Shown piece by piece: positions 33,472 to 41,522 of a DNA stretch of 64,000 bases (position 1 is the stretch's first letter; each line of letters begins with the position of its first letter). Position numbers and translations under genes: made by a program. The notes beneath the pieces are model-generated. The model searched no databases, was not told the origin of the DNA, and saw nothing but the letters and a program-made list of their open reading frames with translations. Origin of the DNA: Nesterenkonia halotolerans (GTDB lineage: Bacteria; Actinomycetota; Actinomycetes; Actinomycetales; Micrococcaceae); assembly GCF_014874065.1 (NCBI RefSeq), contig NZ_JADBEE010000001.1:1240001-1304000 (forward strand). The letters run 5' to 3'.

Positions 33472-36400
33472 TTGAGTACTGCACGCCCGCCTACGCCGCC
33501 CTCGACCGCTTCTCCTTCATTGCCCCCCTCACCCCGTGGTGCGTCTCGTCCTTCAGTGGCGAAGCGGATCGTGGGGTTTTCTCTTTCCGCTGCTGTGCTG
33601 GCCACCTTCGGCGGACTCACCCCCGCGTTCGCCACGCAGGAGGCTTCCCCTGAACAGGAAGCACAAGACCAGCAGGTGCGCGAAGAGGTCGACCGCACTG
33701 CCCAGGAATATGAGGATCTTGAGATCTGGGAGGCCCCAGAGGAGGTCAATCGAGACTTTGAGCAGCAAGAGCCCGAGGGCGAGTGGGGTGAGCAGGAATC
33801 AGAGGAAGATATCGAACAGTTCCAGCGCCGTGAGGCTCAGGCCGAGGATGATGCGGTGGCGGCTGATGTGGAGGTCTCCGAGATGCTCGGAGTGCTGCCG
33901 TATTACTCGATGCACACCGTGGAGTTGTTCTCCAACACCACCGCCGGGGTGAACCTGGCCACCGGCAACCTGGTCATCGGAGCCACCCAGACGGAACTGT
34001 CTTCTGCTGGGGTACCGGCGATGTATACCGATCACTACAACTCCCGAGACACCACCTCAGGCTCCCTCGGCGGTACTTGGCGTTCAGGAATCGGCCAAGA
34101 TACTGGGGTGCGGTTCACCGATGGGGACCTGAGGTTCCGGGACGGGTCCGGGTTCAACCAGTACTTCACCCCCGATGACGACGGGAACCGGGTGGCCCCG
34201 GATGGGCTCAATGTCACCCTCGAACGTACCGATGACAACGGGTTCCTCATTGACTACAACCGGACCGGTCAGCAGATGCATTTCAACTCCGGCGGGTATC
34301 TGTTGGAGTCCACTGACCGTAACGGGGTCGGGATGAGCTACTCCTACGAGAACCGTCGGGTCACCGAAGTCGAAGACCCCGCCGGGCGCGTCACCACGGT
34401 CGAATACGACGATGACGCCGACACCATCACCTATATCCTCCCTGACGAGCAGCGCCGGATCGTCTACACCCAGAATGACGACGACATGCTCGAATCAGCC
34501 GCCTATATCCGGGGCAGCGGGTCTGATGCTGAGACGCTGCAGAAGATCAACTACACCTACAACAGTGATGACCTGCTCACTGAGCTGCGCGCGGAGTTCA
34601 ACCACACCGGCTCCGAGATCGGACTCGAGGTCGCCTACGACTCCGATGACCGGGTCTCGGAGATGACCTACCAGCGGTACTACGTCCTCGATGCCGAGGG
34701 CACTTTGGGTGCGGAAGAACGCACCGAGTCCTTCTCCTACGGCGACGGTGAAGCCGTGGTGACTGACCGGGCGGGCAATGAGTCCACCATTGAGCTCGAT
34801 GACCAGGGCCGACAGATTTCGGCGACGGATCAGTTGGGGCGTGAGCGATCCCAGGAGTGGAACGCCAACAGCGACGCCACCTCCTCGACCAGTGGCGCCA
34901 CCGGCGGCGGACCAGCCGGAGACCTCACCGAATACGAATACGACGAGGCCGGAAACCGCACCGGCATCTCTCTGCCCACTGGTGCTGCTGCCTCAGCCAG
35001 CTATCAGGTCGGTGATGCCTGCGATAACGGGGGCTCTGGCACCCCGTATCAGGTGAAATGCTCCGAAGACGCCGAAGGCAACGAAGCCACCTACGACTAC
35101 GACTCCGCCGGGAACCTGGTGGGAGTCACCAACGAATCCGGCGGAGTTGAAGGGTTCTCCTATACCCGTGAGGACGCAGACCGCAGTGTGTGTAACGGGT
35201 TTGCCGGGTTCACCTGCACGGCGACCAACGCCAACGGTGAGACCACCAGCTTCACCTACTCCGATGACGGGGATCTCATCGAGATCGATCAGCCCTCACT
35301 CGGTGTCACCACGATCAGCTATGACTCGATCAGCCGACCCACCAGTGTGGTCGGCCCCGATGGGACTGAGAGCACCTATCAGTACTACGTGGGGCAGAAC
35401 TTCGGACCCGTGACCCTCTCCGATGGAGATGAGACGGTGGTACTCGATACGGTTCATGATCGTCTCGAGCAGGCCGCCCCGTTTGTCTGGGAAGACAGCG
35501 GCTGGGGAGACTTCTACCTCACCAAACGCACCGGTGGCGCCGAGATCTATGGCGACCCGCTCACTGAGGCCTTCACGGAGAAGACTGGGGCCGAGGATGA
35601 GAACAACTTCACCCGCAACCATGGGGTCGATGATCGGGGTCTGCCTGTGCGGTCCACTACCTCGTTTGCTGACACCAGCGCGATCAGCGGTGTGGAGCGG
35701 TCCTCGTTCGATGCGGCCGCGCAGATGCAGTATCTGACTTTGCCCGGTGCAGCCTCGGATGAGTCCTGCTCAGCCGATTCTCCGGCCTCTGCTGGTGGAG
35801 ATTGTGTGGCGTTTAGCTATGACTCCAAGGGCAACCCCACCGAGAAGGTATTCCCTGGTGGAGCGATCCAGGAGATCGAGTACGACGCCTCCTCCCGGCC
35901 GACACGGATCACGGTCACCGATGCCTCTGATGAGGTGGTCTTCGATGTGGGGTACACCTATGCCGACGCTGATGGCACCGATCGGGGTCTGATTCAGTCC
36001 AAGACCTCCTACGTCGAAGAAGGCGTCCCCACGGAGGCTGTGACCACTTACACCTACGACGCGCAGAACCGGCTCACCGCCGCAGAAGAAGTCGACGCTG
36101 ACGGTGAGTCCAATGCGTCGTGGGAGTACGCCTACGACGGGGCGGGCAACCGCACCGAAGCTTCCTCGACCGGGGACACCGGACGAGACAGCGAAGATAT
36201 CAGCTACACCTATGATGCGGATAACCAGCTGGCCACCATTGATGGGGACGACGTCTCCCATGACGAGGCTGGCAATGTGACCTCCAACCCCAACACCGGG
36301 CTGGAAGCGACCTATGGGGCGCGCCAGGATGCCCAGTCCTTCACCCTCGATGGAGAGACCACGGAGGTGGAGATCTTCGGTGAATCGAACAACAACCGCA

Positions 36401-37200
36401 AGGTCTACGGGGACCAGATGGAGTACCGCTCCGACCTAGGACTGCACCGCACCGCGGACGCTGATGATCCAGAAGCTGGGGTGACGTACTCTCGGGACCC
36501 ACGCGGTGGCGGGTTGATCGCTGCGACAGAAACGGACGCTGACACTGGTGTTAAGGAGGGTGAACGCACCTTCTACGTCACCGACCACCTCGGAAGCGTG
36601 GTCGTCCTCCTCGATGAAGACGGCGAGAAGACCGGCGGGTACTCCTACGACCCCTATGGTCAGGAACGAGTAACCACGGAGGGCGCGGCGGAGGAGAACA
36701 TCTTCCGCTACGCCGGGGCTCAGTATGACCTCGAAACTGAGCTGTACAAGATGGGGCACCGCTACTACGACCCGACCACGGGCCGGTTCACCCAGCCTGA
36801 CCCCTCGGGCGCAGAGAGCAGCCAGTATCTCTACGCAGCGGGAAACCCAATCAACTACGCGGACCCACTGGGACTCGAAGCCTATATGGAAGCCGGTATC
36901 GAGGCCTGTTTCGGGGTATGCCTGAGCCTTGCATACCAAGAAAGTTCCAGCGGTGACAGTAGTCTCTACGTCGGGGGAAGCGTTGGCCCCGAGACTGGCG
37001 TCACTGGTCGCGCCGGCGCAGGTAATGGGTACTCCGAGGGTGGCACGGTAAGCGCTGGATGCGCCGCTGTCGCAGGCGTCGGACCTTACGCCCAAGGGAC
37101 TTACAGCGCTGATACCGGAGCCGGCGGTTCCTTTGGCGGTCAGGCGGGAGGAAGCGTTGGGTGTAGCGCTGGCGGCGGCTACGCCTTCTCGTTAAACTAA
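33472..37200 (+). CDS. Secreted RHS/YD-repeat polymorphic toxin-like protein
   Basis: A 1,242-aa protein. Residues about 30-60 form a signal peptide (AKRIVGFSLSAAVLATFGGL, then AFA), followed by a Glu/Gln-rich acidic stretch. A DUF6531-like cap (VNLATGNLVIGATQTELSSA) leads into many YD repeats through about residue 1030. The RHS core ends YDPTTGRFTQPDPSG, NPINYADPLGL; DPLGL (1131-1135) is the position where RHS toxins are usually cleaved. The last 107 residues are Gly/Ala/Ser-rich with four Cys and match no toxin I know. TTG at 33472 is the only early start in frame and has a weak ribosome site. Small membrane-protein genes follow directly, the usual place for immunity genes. Confidence 0.85.
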   Translation: MSTARPPTPPSTASPSLPPSPRGASRPSVAKRIVGFSLSAAVLATFGGLTPAFATQEASPEQEAQDQQVREEVDRTAQEYEDLEIWEAPEEVNRDFEQQEPEGEWGEQESEEDIEQFQRREAQAEDDAVAADVEVSEMLGVLPYYSMHTVELFSNTTAGVNLATGNLVIGATQTELSSAGVPAMYTDHYNSRDTTSGSLGGTWRSGIGQDTGVRFTDGDLRFRDGSGFNQYFTPDDDGNRVAPDGLNVTLERTDDNGFLIDYNRTGQQMHFNSGGYLLESTDRNGVGMSYSYENRRVTEVEDPAGRVTTVEYDDDADTITYILPDEQRRIVYTQNDDDMLESAAYIRGSGSDAETLQKINYTYNSDDLLTELRAEFNHTGSEIGLEVAYDSDDRVSEMTYQRYYVLDAEGTLGAEERTESFSYGDGEAVVTDRAGNESTIELDDQGRQISATDQLGRERSQEWNANSDATSSTSGATGGGPAGDLTEYEYDEAGNRTGISLPTGAAASASYQVGDACDNGGSGTPYQVKCSEDAEGNEATYDYDSAGNLVGVTNESGGVEGFSYTREDADRSVCNGFAGFTCTATNANGETTSFTYSDDGDLIEIDQPSLGVTTISYDSISRPTSVVGPDGTESTYQYYVGQNFGPVTLSDGDETVVLDTVHDRLEQAAPFVWEDSGWGDFYLTKRTGGAEIYGDPLTEAFTEKTGAEDENNFTRNHGVDDRGLPVRSTTSFADTSAISGVERSSFDAAAQMQYLTLPGAASDESCSADSPASAGGDCVAFSYDSKGNPTEKVFPGGAIQEIEYDASSRPTRITVTDASDEVVFDVGYTYADADGTDRGLIQSKTSYVEEGVPTEAVTTYTYDAQNRLTAAEEVDADGESNASWEYAYDGAGNRTEASSTGDTGRDSEDISYTYDADNQLATIDGDDVSHDEAGNVTSNPNTGLEATYGARQDAQSFTLDGETTEVEIFGESNNNRKVYGDQMEYRSDLGLHRTADADDPEAGVTYSRDPRGGGLIAATETDADTGVKEGERTFYVTDHLGSVVVLLDEDGEKTGGYSYDPYGQERVTTEGAAEENIFRYAGAQYDLETELYKMGHRYYDPTTGRFTQPDPSGAESSQYLYAAGNPINYADPLGLEAYMEAGIEACFGVCLSLAYQESSSGDSSLYVGGSVGPETGVTGRAGAGNGYSEGGTVSAGCAAVAGVGPYAQGTYSADTGAGGSFGGQAGGSVGCSAGGGYAFSLN

Positions 37201-37221
37201 ACCATGACTGAGGGTATTTTC

Positions 37222-37425
37222 ATGACAATAATAGGAATACTACTAATTTGCGTATCAGTAATATTTATAGTATTCAACAGGCCAATATATAATTTGATGA
37301 CTAGACAAATGAAATCCTGGTATAATTTTGAAACCCGAGGACACAAGCGTATAAACGTCATACTATTTGGTATTGGCGCTGCTGGGTTTGGGATTGCATT
37401 TATAGTTTTCGGTATAAATAGATAA
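37222..37425 (+). CDS. Two-helix membrane protein A, putative RHS immunity protein
   Basis: A 67-aa protein with two hydrophobic helices (IIGILLICVSVIFIVF, then AAGFGIAFIVFG) around a basic loop, NRPIYNLMTRQMKSWYNF. ATG at 37222 has GAGGG 7 nt upstream; ATG at 37204, just after the RHS stop, is also in frame. The gene uses ATA, AGA, AGG and other AT-rich codons that are almost absent elsewhere here, so it was probably acquired from a low-GC source. Paralogues B and D share helix 1 ending in a (K/R)P pair and helix 2 ending AFIVFG. Immunity to the RHS tip is inferred from position. Confidence 0.6.
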   Translation: MTIIGILLICVSVIFIVFNRPIYNLMTRQMKSWYNFETRGHKRINVILFGIGAAGFGIAFIVFGINR

Positions 37426-37573
37426 TTTTTTTTAAATTTGGGATGCCCTGCCTTCGCGTGAGCGCTGGTGGGGCACCCCTCCTATCTACCAACCCCATAG
37501 AGGTGCGCTGAACCTCGTGAAGCCATGCCGCTTCCAACCGACGTGCACCCCTCGACTCACTTTAGGAGCACAG

Positions 37574-38086
37574 ATGAGCACCACGCCTAACGAAGCCGAC
37601 TCCCCGAAATCGAGACCAGTGGGACCACAAGCTTCGATCGGCTCGTTCTTCAAGAATTATGCACAGTTCAAGGGGTACTCCACCCGGGGCGAGTTCTGGT
37701 GGCCTTGGCTCATACTCTTCCTCACCCACCTCGCGTTAGGAGTCGTCACCGCTGTCATTGTGGGAACAGCGTTCCCAGACGACGTGGTGACTGAATCCTC
37801 TAATCCAGCCGGGAGCGCACAGTTCTCCTACCAGATCTGGTTCGAAGGCACCGCAGGAACCATCGTCACCATCGCTGCAATCCTGCACTTCCTCATCTGG
37901 GCCGCCACCATCTCGCCCTTACTCGCGGTGACCTGGCGCAGGTTCCACGACACCGGACTCCCCGGACCGATCTTCTTCCTCTGGTTCATCCCAGTCATCG
38001 GCTGGATCATCGTCTTGATCCTGCTCGCCCGAGGATCGAAGCCAGAAAAGCGTCGCCCCGAGTGGGACGCACCAGCGGCCATCTAA
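37574..38086 (+). CDS. DUF805-family membrane protein
   Basis: A 170-aa protein. The DUF805 signatures are FKGYSTRGEFWWPWLILF near residue 35 and VTWRRFHDTGLPG near residue 125, with four hydrophobic helices between and after them. ATG at 37574 follows AGGAG; the frame extends to 37517. DUF805 proteins are small membrane proteins of unknown role, common in phage and toxin neighbourhoods. It lies between small two-helix genes A and B, so it may be a passenger of the same immunity-like array. Confidence 0.78.
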   Translation: MSTTPNEADSPKSRPVGPQASIGSFFKNYAQFKGYSTRGEFWWPWLILFLTHLALGVVTAVIVGTAFPDDVVTESSNPAGSAQFSYQIWFEGTAGTIVTIAAILHFLIWAATISPLLAVTWRRFHDTGLPGPIFFLWFIPVIGWIIVLILLARGSKPEKRRPEWDAPAAI

Positions 38087-38089
38087 AGA

Positions 38090-38112
38090 CCCCCCCCCCC
38101 CCCCACACACAC
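38090..38112. repeat. C15 homopolymer followed by (AC)4
   Basis: Fifteen consecutive C (38090-38104) and then ACACACAC, starting 4 bp after the DUF805 stop. It is the longest homopolymer in the window and could vary in length by slippage, or be mis-sequenced. Confidence 0.9.
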
Positions 38113-38117
38113 GGGCT

Positions 38118-38159
38118 CCTTGGGGTTCTGGTTTCCGGCGCGGAATGAGAACCCCAAGG
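38118..38159. repeat. Perfect 12-bp inverted repeat in the immunity-like array
   Basis: CCTTGGGGTTCT at 38118-38129 and its exact complement AGAACCCCAAGG at 38148-38159, with an 18-base loop. No U-tract follows, so it could be an RNA hairpin in the gene B leader, a terminator of the Rho-dependent kind, or a recombination scar. Confidence 0.7.
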
Positions 38160-38200
38160 GAGTTCAGAACCCAAGAGATCCGCTAAGGAAACGATGGGAC

Positions 38201-38431
38201 ATGTACCTACCGGCACTGTTGGCCGCCCCACTCCCGATCATCATCGGGTGCCTCCTCATCATGTACAAACGCCCCGTCCGTAGGGCAATGGTGTCTATCA
38301 ATGAAAAGATCTACGGCACTCGTGGAACGTCCCTCGGACGACGAACCACACCGAGCACTGTCGCCATCACTGGCGTGGCCTTCATAGTCTTCGGCGACGT
38401 CCTAGCCGTCTACGGTGTGATCGGTCGATGA
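38201..38431 (+). CDS. Two-helix membrane protein B, paralogue of A and D
   Basis: A 76-aa protein. Helix 1 is LLAAPLPIIIGCLLIMYKRP, a basic and polar loop follows (RRAMVSINEKIYGTR), and helix 2 contains VAITGVAFIVFG. The GVAFIVFG end is identical to that of D and nearly so to A (GIAFIVFG). ATG at 38201 has AAGGA about 12 nt upstream. It lies downstream of the hairpin and C15 tract. A role as an RHS immunity paralogue is inferred from array position. Confidence 0.6.
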   Translation: MYLPALLAAPLPIIIGCLLIMYKRPVRRAMVSINEKIYGTRGTSLGRRTTPSTVAITGVAFIVFGDVLAVYGVIGR

Positions 38432-38513
38432 GACACCTCCACACACCACGACTCCGGCCCACCCCGGGACCCGCTGTGCCAAAGGAACCAGAGAGCTTCA
38501 CCAGATGTAGACA

Positions 38514-38705
38514 TTGATCATCGGCATGGTTTGCGTCGGAGCAGGAATCGGCATCCTCGCAGCGCACCGCAGAGCCAGCGACGCCACCCAACTACACCCC
38601 CGCTTCGCGGACACTGATCCGATCTATTTCCGGATCTACGCCATCTTCTTCGGTATAGCGATGATCGCAGCCGGACTCACAATCATCTTCGTCCTAGAAC
38701 ACTAG
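38514..38705 (+). CDS. Two-helix membrane protein C, with an amber codon after an upstream ATG
   Basis: A 63-aa protein with two hydrophobic segments (IIGMVCVGAGIGILAAH and FFGIAMIAAGLTIIFVL) around the loop RRASDATQLHPRF. It has the array architecture but lacks the AFIVFG ending. The best-placed ATG (38505) is followed at once by TAG (38508-38510) in the same frame; TTG at 38514 restores reading. It is therefore either a TTG-started gene or one disabled by a nonsense change at codon 2. Its function is unknown. Confidence 0.45.
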   Translation: MIIGMVCVGAGIGILAAHRRASDATQLHPRFADTDPIYFRIYAIFFGIAMIAAGLTIIFVLEH

Positions 38706-38758
38706 GGAAGGGTGTGCCACCCGATTAGGGGCTATGACGACAGATAGCGTTGGAACTT

Positions 38759-38971
38759 ATGGTCAATATCCTGGACGGTCTATTCTTCCTGATCACGGGC
38801 ATCGTACTCGTTGTCTTTCATAAACCGGTGGGAGCTTTCATCTTTCGCACGAACAAGAAGCTCGACCCCAGGGCAGGACGAATGATGGAGAACACCACCT
38901 CCCCCCAGGCTGTGATCCTTCCCGGTGTAGCGTTCATCGTTTTCGGGATCTTCTTGATGGCCCACGACTAA
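38759..38971 (+). CDS. Two-helix membrane protein D, paralogue of A and B
   Basis: A 70-aa protein: helix 1 LDGLFFLITGIVLVVFHKP, loop VGAFIFRTNKKLDPRAGRMM, helix 2 AVILPGVAFIVFGIFLM. Helix ends and loop length match A and B. ATG at 38759 (TTG at 38750 also in frame) has no clear ribosome site, so translation may depend on upstream coupling. It is the last gene before a 650-bp gene-poor stretch. Confidence 0.55.
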   Translation: MVNILDGLFFLITGIVLVVFHKPVGAFIFRTNKKLDPRAGRMMENTTSPQAVILPGVAFIVFGIFLMAHD

Positions 38972-39620
38972 CCCTTCCGGGGTCTCGTCAACAGCACCGC
39001 GCCCACGGGCGAACCTCTCTTGGTGGCACACATACGAGCCTTGGCACAGTCTTACAACCCTTAGGTTGCAAGGCAGCGGACGAGACACCTCTCCCCCGCT
39101 CAAGACCCCCAGGATCCCGCAGAGGACGATTCCCCCCAGCGCTTCGCAACAGTGTCTCGATATCTTTGTGCACTCTTCGTCCGTTGCGAGACACCTGCAC
39201 GAAGCAGCGATACAGAACGTTCGACTGGGGGTGCTTTGACGGACACTAAGGAGAATGCCGCTACGAGCCCGGCCCTGAGATCGCATACTTGCACCAGGAA
39301 CGCGCAAACCCCGCGGCCGGAGTGTGAGGGAACACTGTTTCCGGACGCGGGGTCTACTGAATCACTCGCACCTTCAAGAGGTAGTTACGACACTAGAGAG
39401 CTTTCGTGGACAGGCAGTGGTCGTGGCCCGGGAGCTCCCTGGAGCTAGGGGAACGGTGCTAGCTGCGAGAAGGAAGCGAACGATTGAGGATCCCCCAGCG
39501 AGCGTTTATCCGGGCGCGACATACGCGCCCCTGAAGACACCGACAGTCTCGATCGACTCGAACGATGCCTGAAAGACTCCCCAATCGCCTACCTGCAGTT
39601 GCAGGACACGTCGGCCGATT
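38972..39620. other. Gene-poor spacer between the small-protein array and the stress island
   Basis: No ORF here has family similarity or a good start. It contains an imperfect dyad around 39049-39070 (TTACAACCC ... GGTTGCAA) and a GTGTCTCG/CGAGACAC pair (39152-39159, 39187-39194), neither of which I can assign. It may contain decayed array genes. Confidence 0.4.
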
Positions 39621-40154
39621 TCATTCCCCGGAGATCTCCTCCAACGACTTAGGCGACTTTCGGGGCCGCCTGCTGCGCAACCCGAACCCGATAGCAGTCA
39701 CAATGAACGCGCCCCCGAGGTGCCACCAGCCCGGGTACGTCCATCCACGCAGCGCTGCTGTCACCGGGTCTTCGAAGATGAACCGCATCAAGGCCCACAC
39801 CAACAGCACCACCCCGGAGAAGAGCACGTATCTCCGTGCTGCTTCCCCGCCACGGAAGAGGACCAGCACCAGCCCCGCTGCCCCCAGGACCATGTGCGCC
39901 AAGTGAGCCCACATCCCGGTAGGCAAGACCCCTGAACGGGACCCCAAAGCCCCTGCCGCGTTGATCCCCGACCCTTCAGGGGCACCGCCGAGGCCCCACA
40001 CGAGTCCGACGATCCCCAGAGCCAACAACCCCGCAGCGACGACCATCGCGGTGAGTCGGGCGAACTTTTCACGCTTCCGAGTCCCACGACGAGTCGAACC
40101 CGTTGCCTGGTGCTCTCGTCGGGCAGGTGAACCGTCGGCTGGTCTCTTCAGCAC
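39621..40154 (-). CDS. DUF4383-type four-helix membrane protein, copy 1
   Basis: About 177 aa. After a basic tail (RRGTRKREKFARL) come four helices: AMVVAAGLLALGIVGLVWGL, HLAHMVLGAAGLVLVLF, YVLFSGVVLLVWALMRFIF and WWHLGGAFIVTAIGFGL. It resembles the copy at 44197-44769 closely in both the basic tail and the LVWALMRFIF/ LIWALMRFIF helix. GTG at 40154 is assumed; the frame stays open to 40286, inside the CBS gene. The CBS gene lies directly upstream in the same direction. DUF4383 has no known function. Confidence 0.7.
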   Translation of the reverse strand: MLKRPADGSPARREHQATGSTRRGTRKREKFARLTAMVVAAGLLALGIVGLVWGLGGAPEGSGINAAGALGSRSGVLPTGMWAHLAHMVLGAAGLVLVLFRGGEAARRYVLFSGVVLLVWALMRFIFEDPVTAALRGWTYPGWWHLGGAFIVTAIGFGLRSRRPRKSPKSLEEISGE

Positions 40155-40170
40155 GGGCGCGGTGTCTGGG

Positions 40171-40653
40171 TCATGCCGCCTCGAGATCCACTCGGCTGAC
40201 CGATCGGCTCGATAGAGACGGGCGGTCCAGGGTGAGAGACGGGTCGGTTCCCGTCTCGGGGAGCTCGGCGATCGTGGTGGGAGCATCAGCCGCGGCGATC
40301 GCGCGGCTGGTCAGCATCCCCTGCAGCACGCCTTCCTCCACCACTGGCAGGTATTCGATCTGGTGGGTGGCCATCAGGCTCAAGGCCTCGTCGACCGTGT
40401 GGTCCGTCGAGACCACCGGGGTCGTGGTGGTCATCAGATGCTGAGCCCTCAGCGAGTAAGCGAGGTCTCCCATGGAACCGAGCGCATGCTTCAGCCCAGC
40501 GTGGGTGAGGACTCCGAGGAAGTACCCGTGGGGGTCACACAGCGGCAACGCCTCTGTGGATGTCCGAGCCAGTTCGTGGGCCGCCTCTGTCAGTGGGGAG
40601 TCCATGCGCAGACGCATCGGGGTGGAGTCCATGAGCTCGTCAATCGTGTGCAT
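40171..40653 (-). CDS. Two-CBS-domain protein, copy 1
   Basis: A 160-aa protein with two CBS motifs: DELMDSTPMRLRMDSPLTEA, then LPLCDPHGYFLGVLTHAGLK, and the second from HLMTTTTPVVSTDHTVDEAL to EYLPVVEEGVLQGMLTSRAI. Tandem CBS modules bind adenine nucleotides and report energy state. The C-terminal 30 residues are unrelated to CBS. ATG at 40653 has GAGAAAG upstream; TTG at 40674 is in frame. It is followed by DUF4383 copy 1, the same pairing seen at 43.7 and 55 kb. Confidence 0.85.
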   Translation of the reverse strand: MHTIDELMDSTPMRLRMDSPLTEAAHELARTSTEALPLCDPHGYFLGVLTHAGLKHALGSMGDLAYSLRAQHLMTTTTPVVSTDHTVDEALSLMATHQIEYLPVVEEGVLQGMLTSRAIAAADAPTTIAELPETGTDPSLTLDRPSLSSRSVSRVDLEAA

Positions 40654-40793
40654 CGCAGGCTTTCTCTCGGTCAATTGATTCTCAGTAGTCGCACACAGCG
40701 GCTGCGCGGGACCTCGGCCAGTGGCGCAGCCCTCGCGCCGCCAGGAGCTCGTACCTGGTGGGATCGCAGTGACGCCCGTCGCACCGCAGAGAT

Positions 40794-40967
40794 TTATGGG
40801 GCGTGTGCTCCTGCGGGAACAGCTGAAAACTCCGGTGTTCCCTCGGCCTGCTGGGCTGCCGTGGTGGGGGTCAGGGTGGTGAAAGCTTTGGTGCTCAGAA
40901 AAATCGTCACGATCATCAGAGCGGCCAATCCGAAGCCGTTGAGCGTGTGAAGCAGTGCCATATCCAT
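40794..40967 (-). CDS. 57-residue single-helix membrane protein
   Basis: ATG at 40967, with AAGGA 8 nt upstream, opens a 57-codon frame ending TAA at 40794. The product begins MDMALLHTLNGFGLAALMIV and continues TIFLSTKAF, a single helix, followed by a hydrophilic Ala/Pro/Thr tail. It lies between the CBS gene and the 140-aa gene, all on the minus strand, in an otherwise empty 395-bp gap. No homologue is recognised; the strong ribosome site and helix are the support. Confidence 0.5.
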   Translation of the reverse strand: MDMALLHTLNGFGLAALMIVTIFLSTKAFTTLTPTTAAQQAEGTPEFSAVPAGAHAP

Positions 40968-41047
40968 GGGGGAAGTCCTTCGAAATCGTTCAGAACAGAT
41001 CAGAGCGGCAGCACACCACGTGCGATGCGGCTGCAGGGGTGTGGGAG

Positions 41048-41470
41048 TCAGCGCACCGCTGACGTTGAAGGGGCGAAGCCGAACTGCAGATCTCGGGAAG
41101 CGAAAGATTCTCCGAGCATCCGTTCCACATTCGGGATGACCCCGTGAGTGATGAGTTCCATCACCGCTGAGGGGTCGATATCAGCGACCAGGGTGCAGGT
41201 GAGGTGGAAGACCAGCTCCTGCGATTCCCCGGAGATCTCCACGATGGCGGTTTCTACGTCCTTATGCGCCATCAGCCCGGCTGAGGCGGCCTTGGCCATC
41301 TGGTCATACCGCTGAGGCATCAACTCCGACTCGCCATGCGCCCGGTCTGTGAGCGTTTCACTCGATGATGGGGCGGGATTCCCGTGGCTCACGACCTCGA
41401 TGTCGTGAAGCTCTTCTCCCGATGCGTTCGTGATGGTCGTCTTTGGCTGATCTGTCGTCGTCTCGTCCAT
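41048..41470 (-). CDS. Unrecognised 140-aa protein, paralogue of the 87-aa gene at 49.4 kb
   Basis: The first 50 residues are polar and Thr/Ser/Glu-rich. The core YDQMAKAASAGLMAHKDVETA, then VFHLTCTLVADIDPSAVMEL and VERMLGESFASRDLQF, aligns with the gene at 49388-49651 (FEQLAQAAATGMLAHP; ILGRRFASQRLLL). No known domain is obvious. ATG at 41470 has GGAG 5 nt upstream. It is divergent from the MarR gene and shares a 158-bp spacer that holds three AACNGTTAG half-sites, so MarR may control it. Confidence 0.6.
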   Translation of the reverse strand: MDETTTDQPKTTITNASGEELHDIEVVSHGNPAPSSSETLTDRAHGESELMPQRYDQMAKAASAGLMAHKDVETAIVEISGESQELVFHLTCTLVADIDPSAVMELITHGVIPNVERMLGESFASRDLQFGFAPSTSAVR

Positions 41471-41497
41471 ATTTTCTCCTGCGATACCCGTGCCGCA

Positions 41498-41520
41498 GGT
41501 CGCTCTGATGAGGAGCGACC
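41498..41520. repeat. Perfect 8-bp hairpin in the leader of the 140-aa gene
   Basis: GGTCGCTC (41498-41505), loop TGATGAG, GAGCGACC (41513-41520). It lies between the MarR half-sites and the 140-aa gene start, so it would be in that transcript's leader. Confidence 0.6.
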
Positions 41521-41522
41521 CT

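Noticed and set aside
33449..33475. Nine-codon ORF ending in the RHS start (TTGA overlap) as a leader peptide
   Set aside because: No ribosome site and no conserved comparison; kept only as a note.
33900..36840. Repeated short motifs in the RHS gene, as a possible CRISPR or DNA repeat array
   Set aside because: They are protein-level YD repeats within a continuous reading frame and diverge at DNA level; no repeat-spacer pattern.
39152..39194. GTGTCTCG ... CGAGACAC pair as a mobile-element end
   Set aside because: Only 8 bp, no transposase or target duplication nearby.
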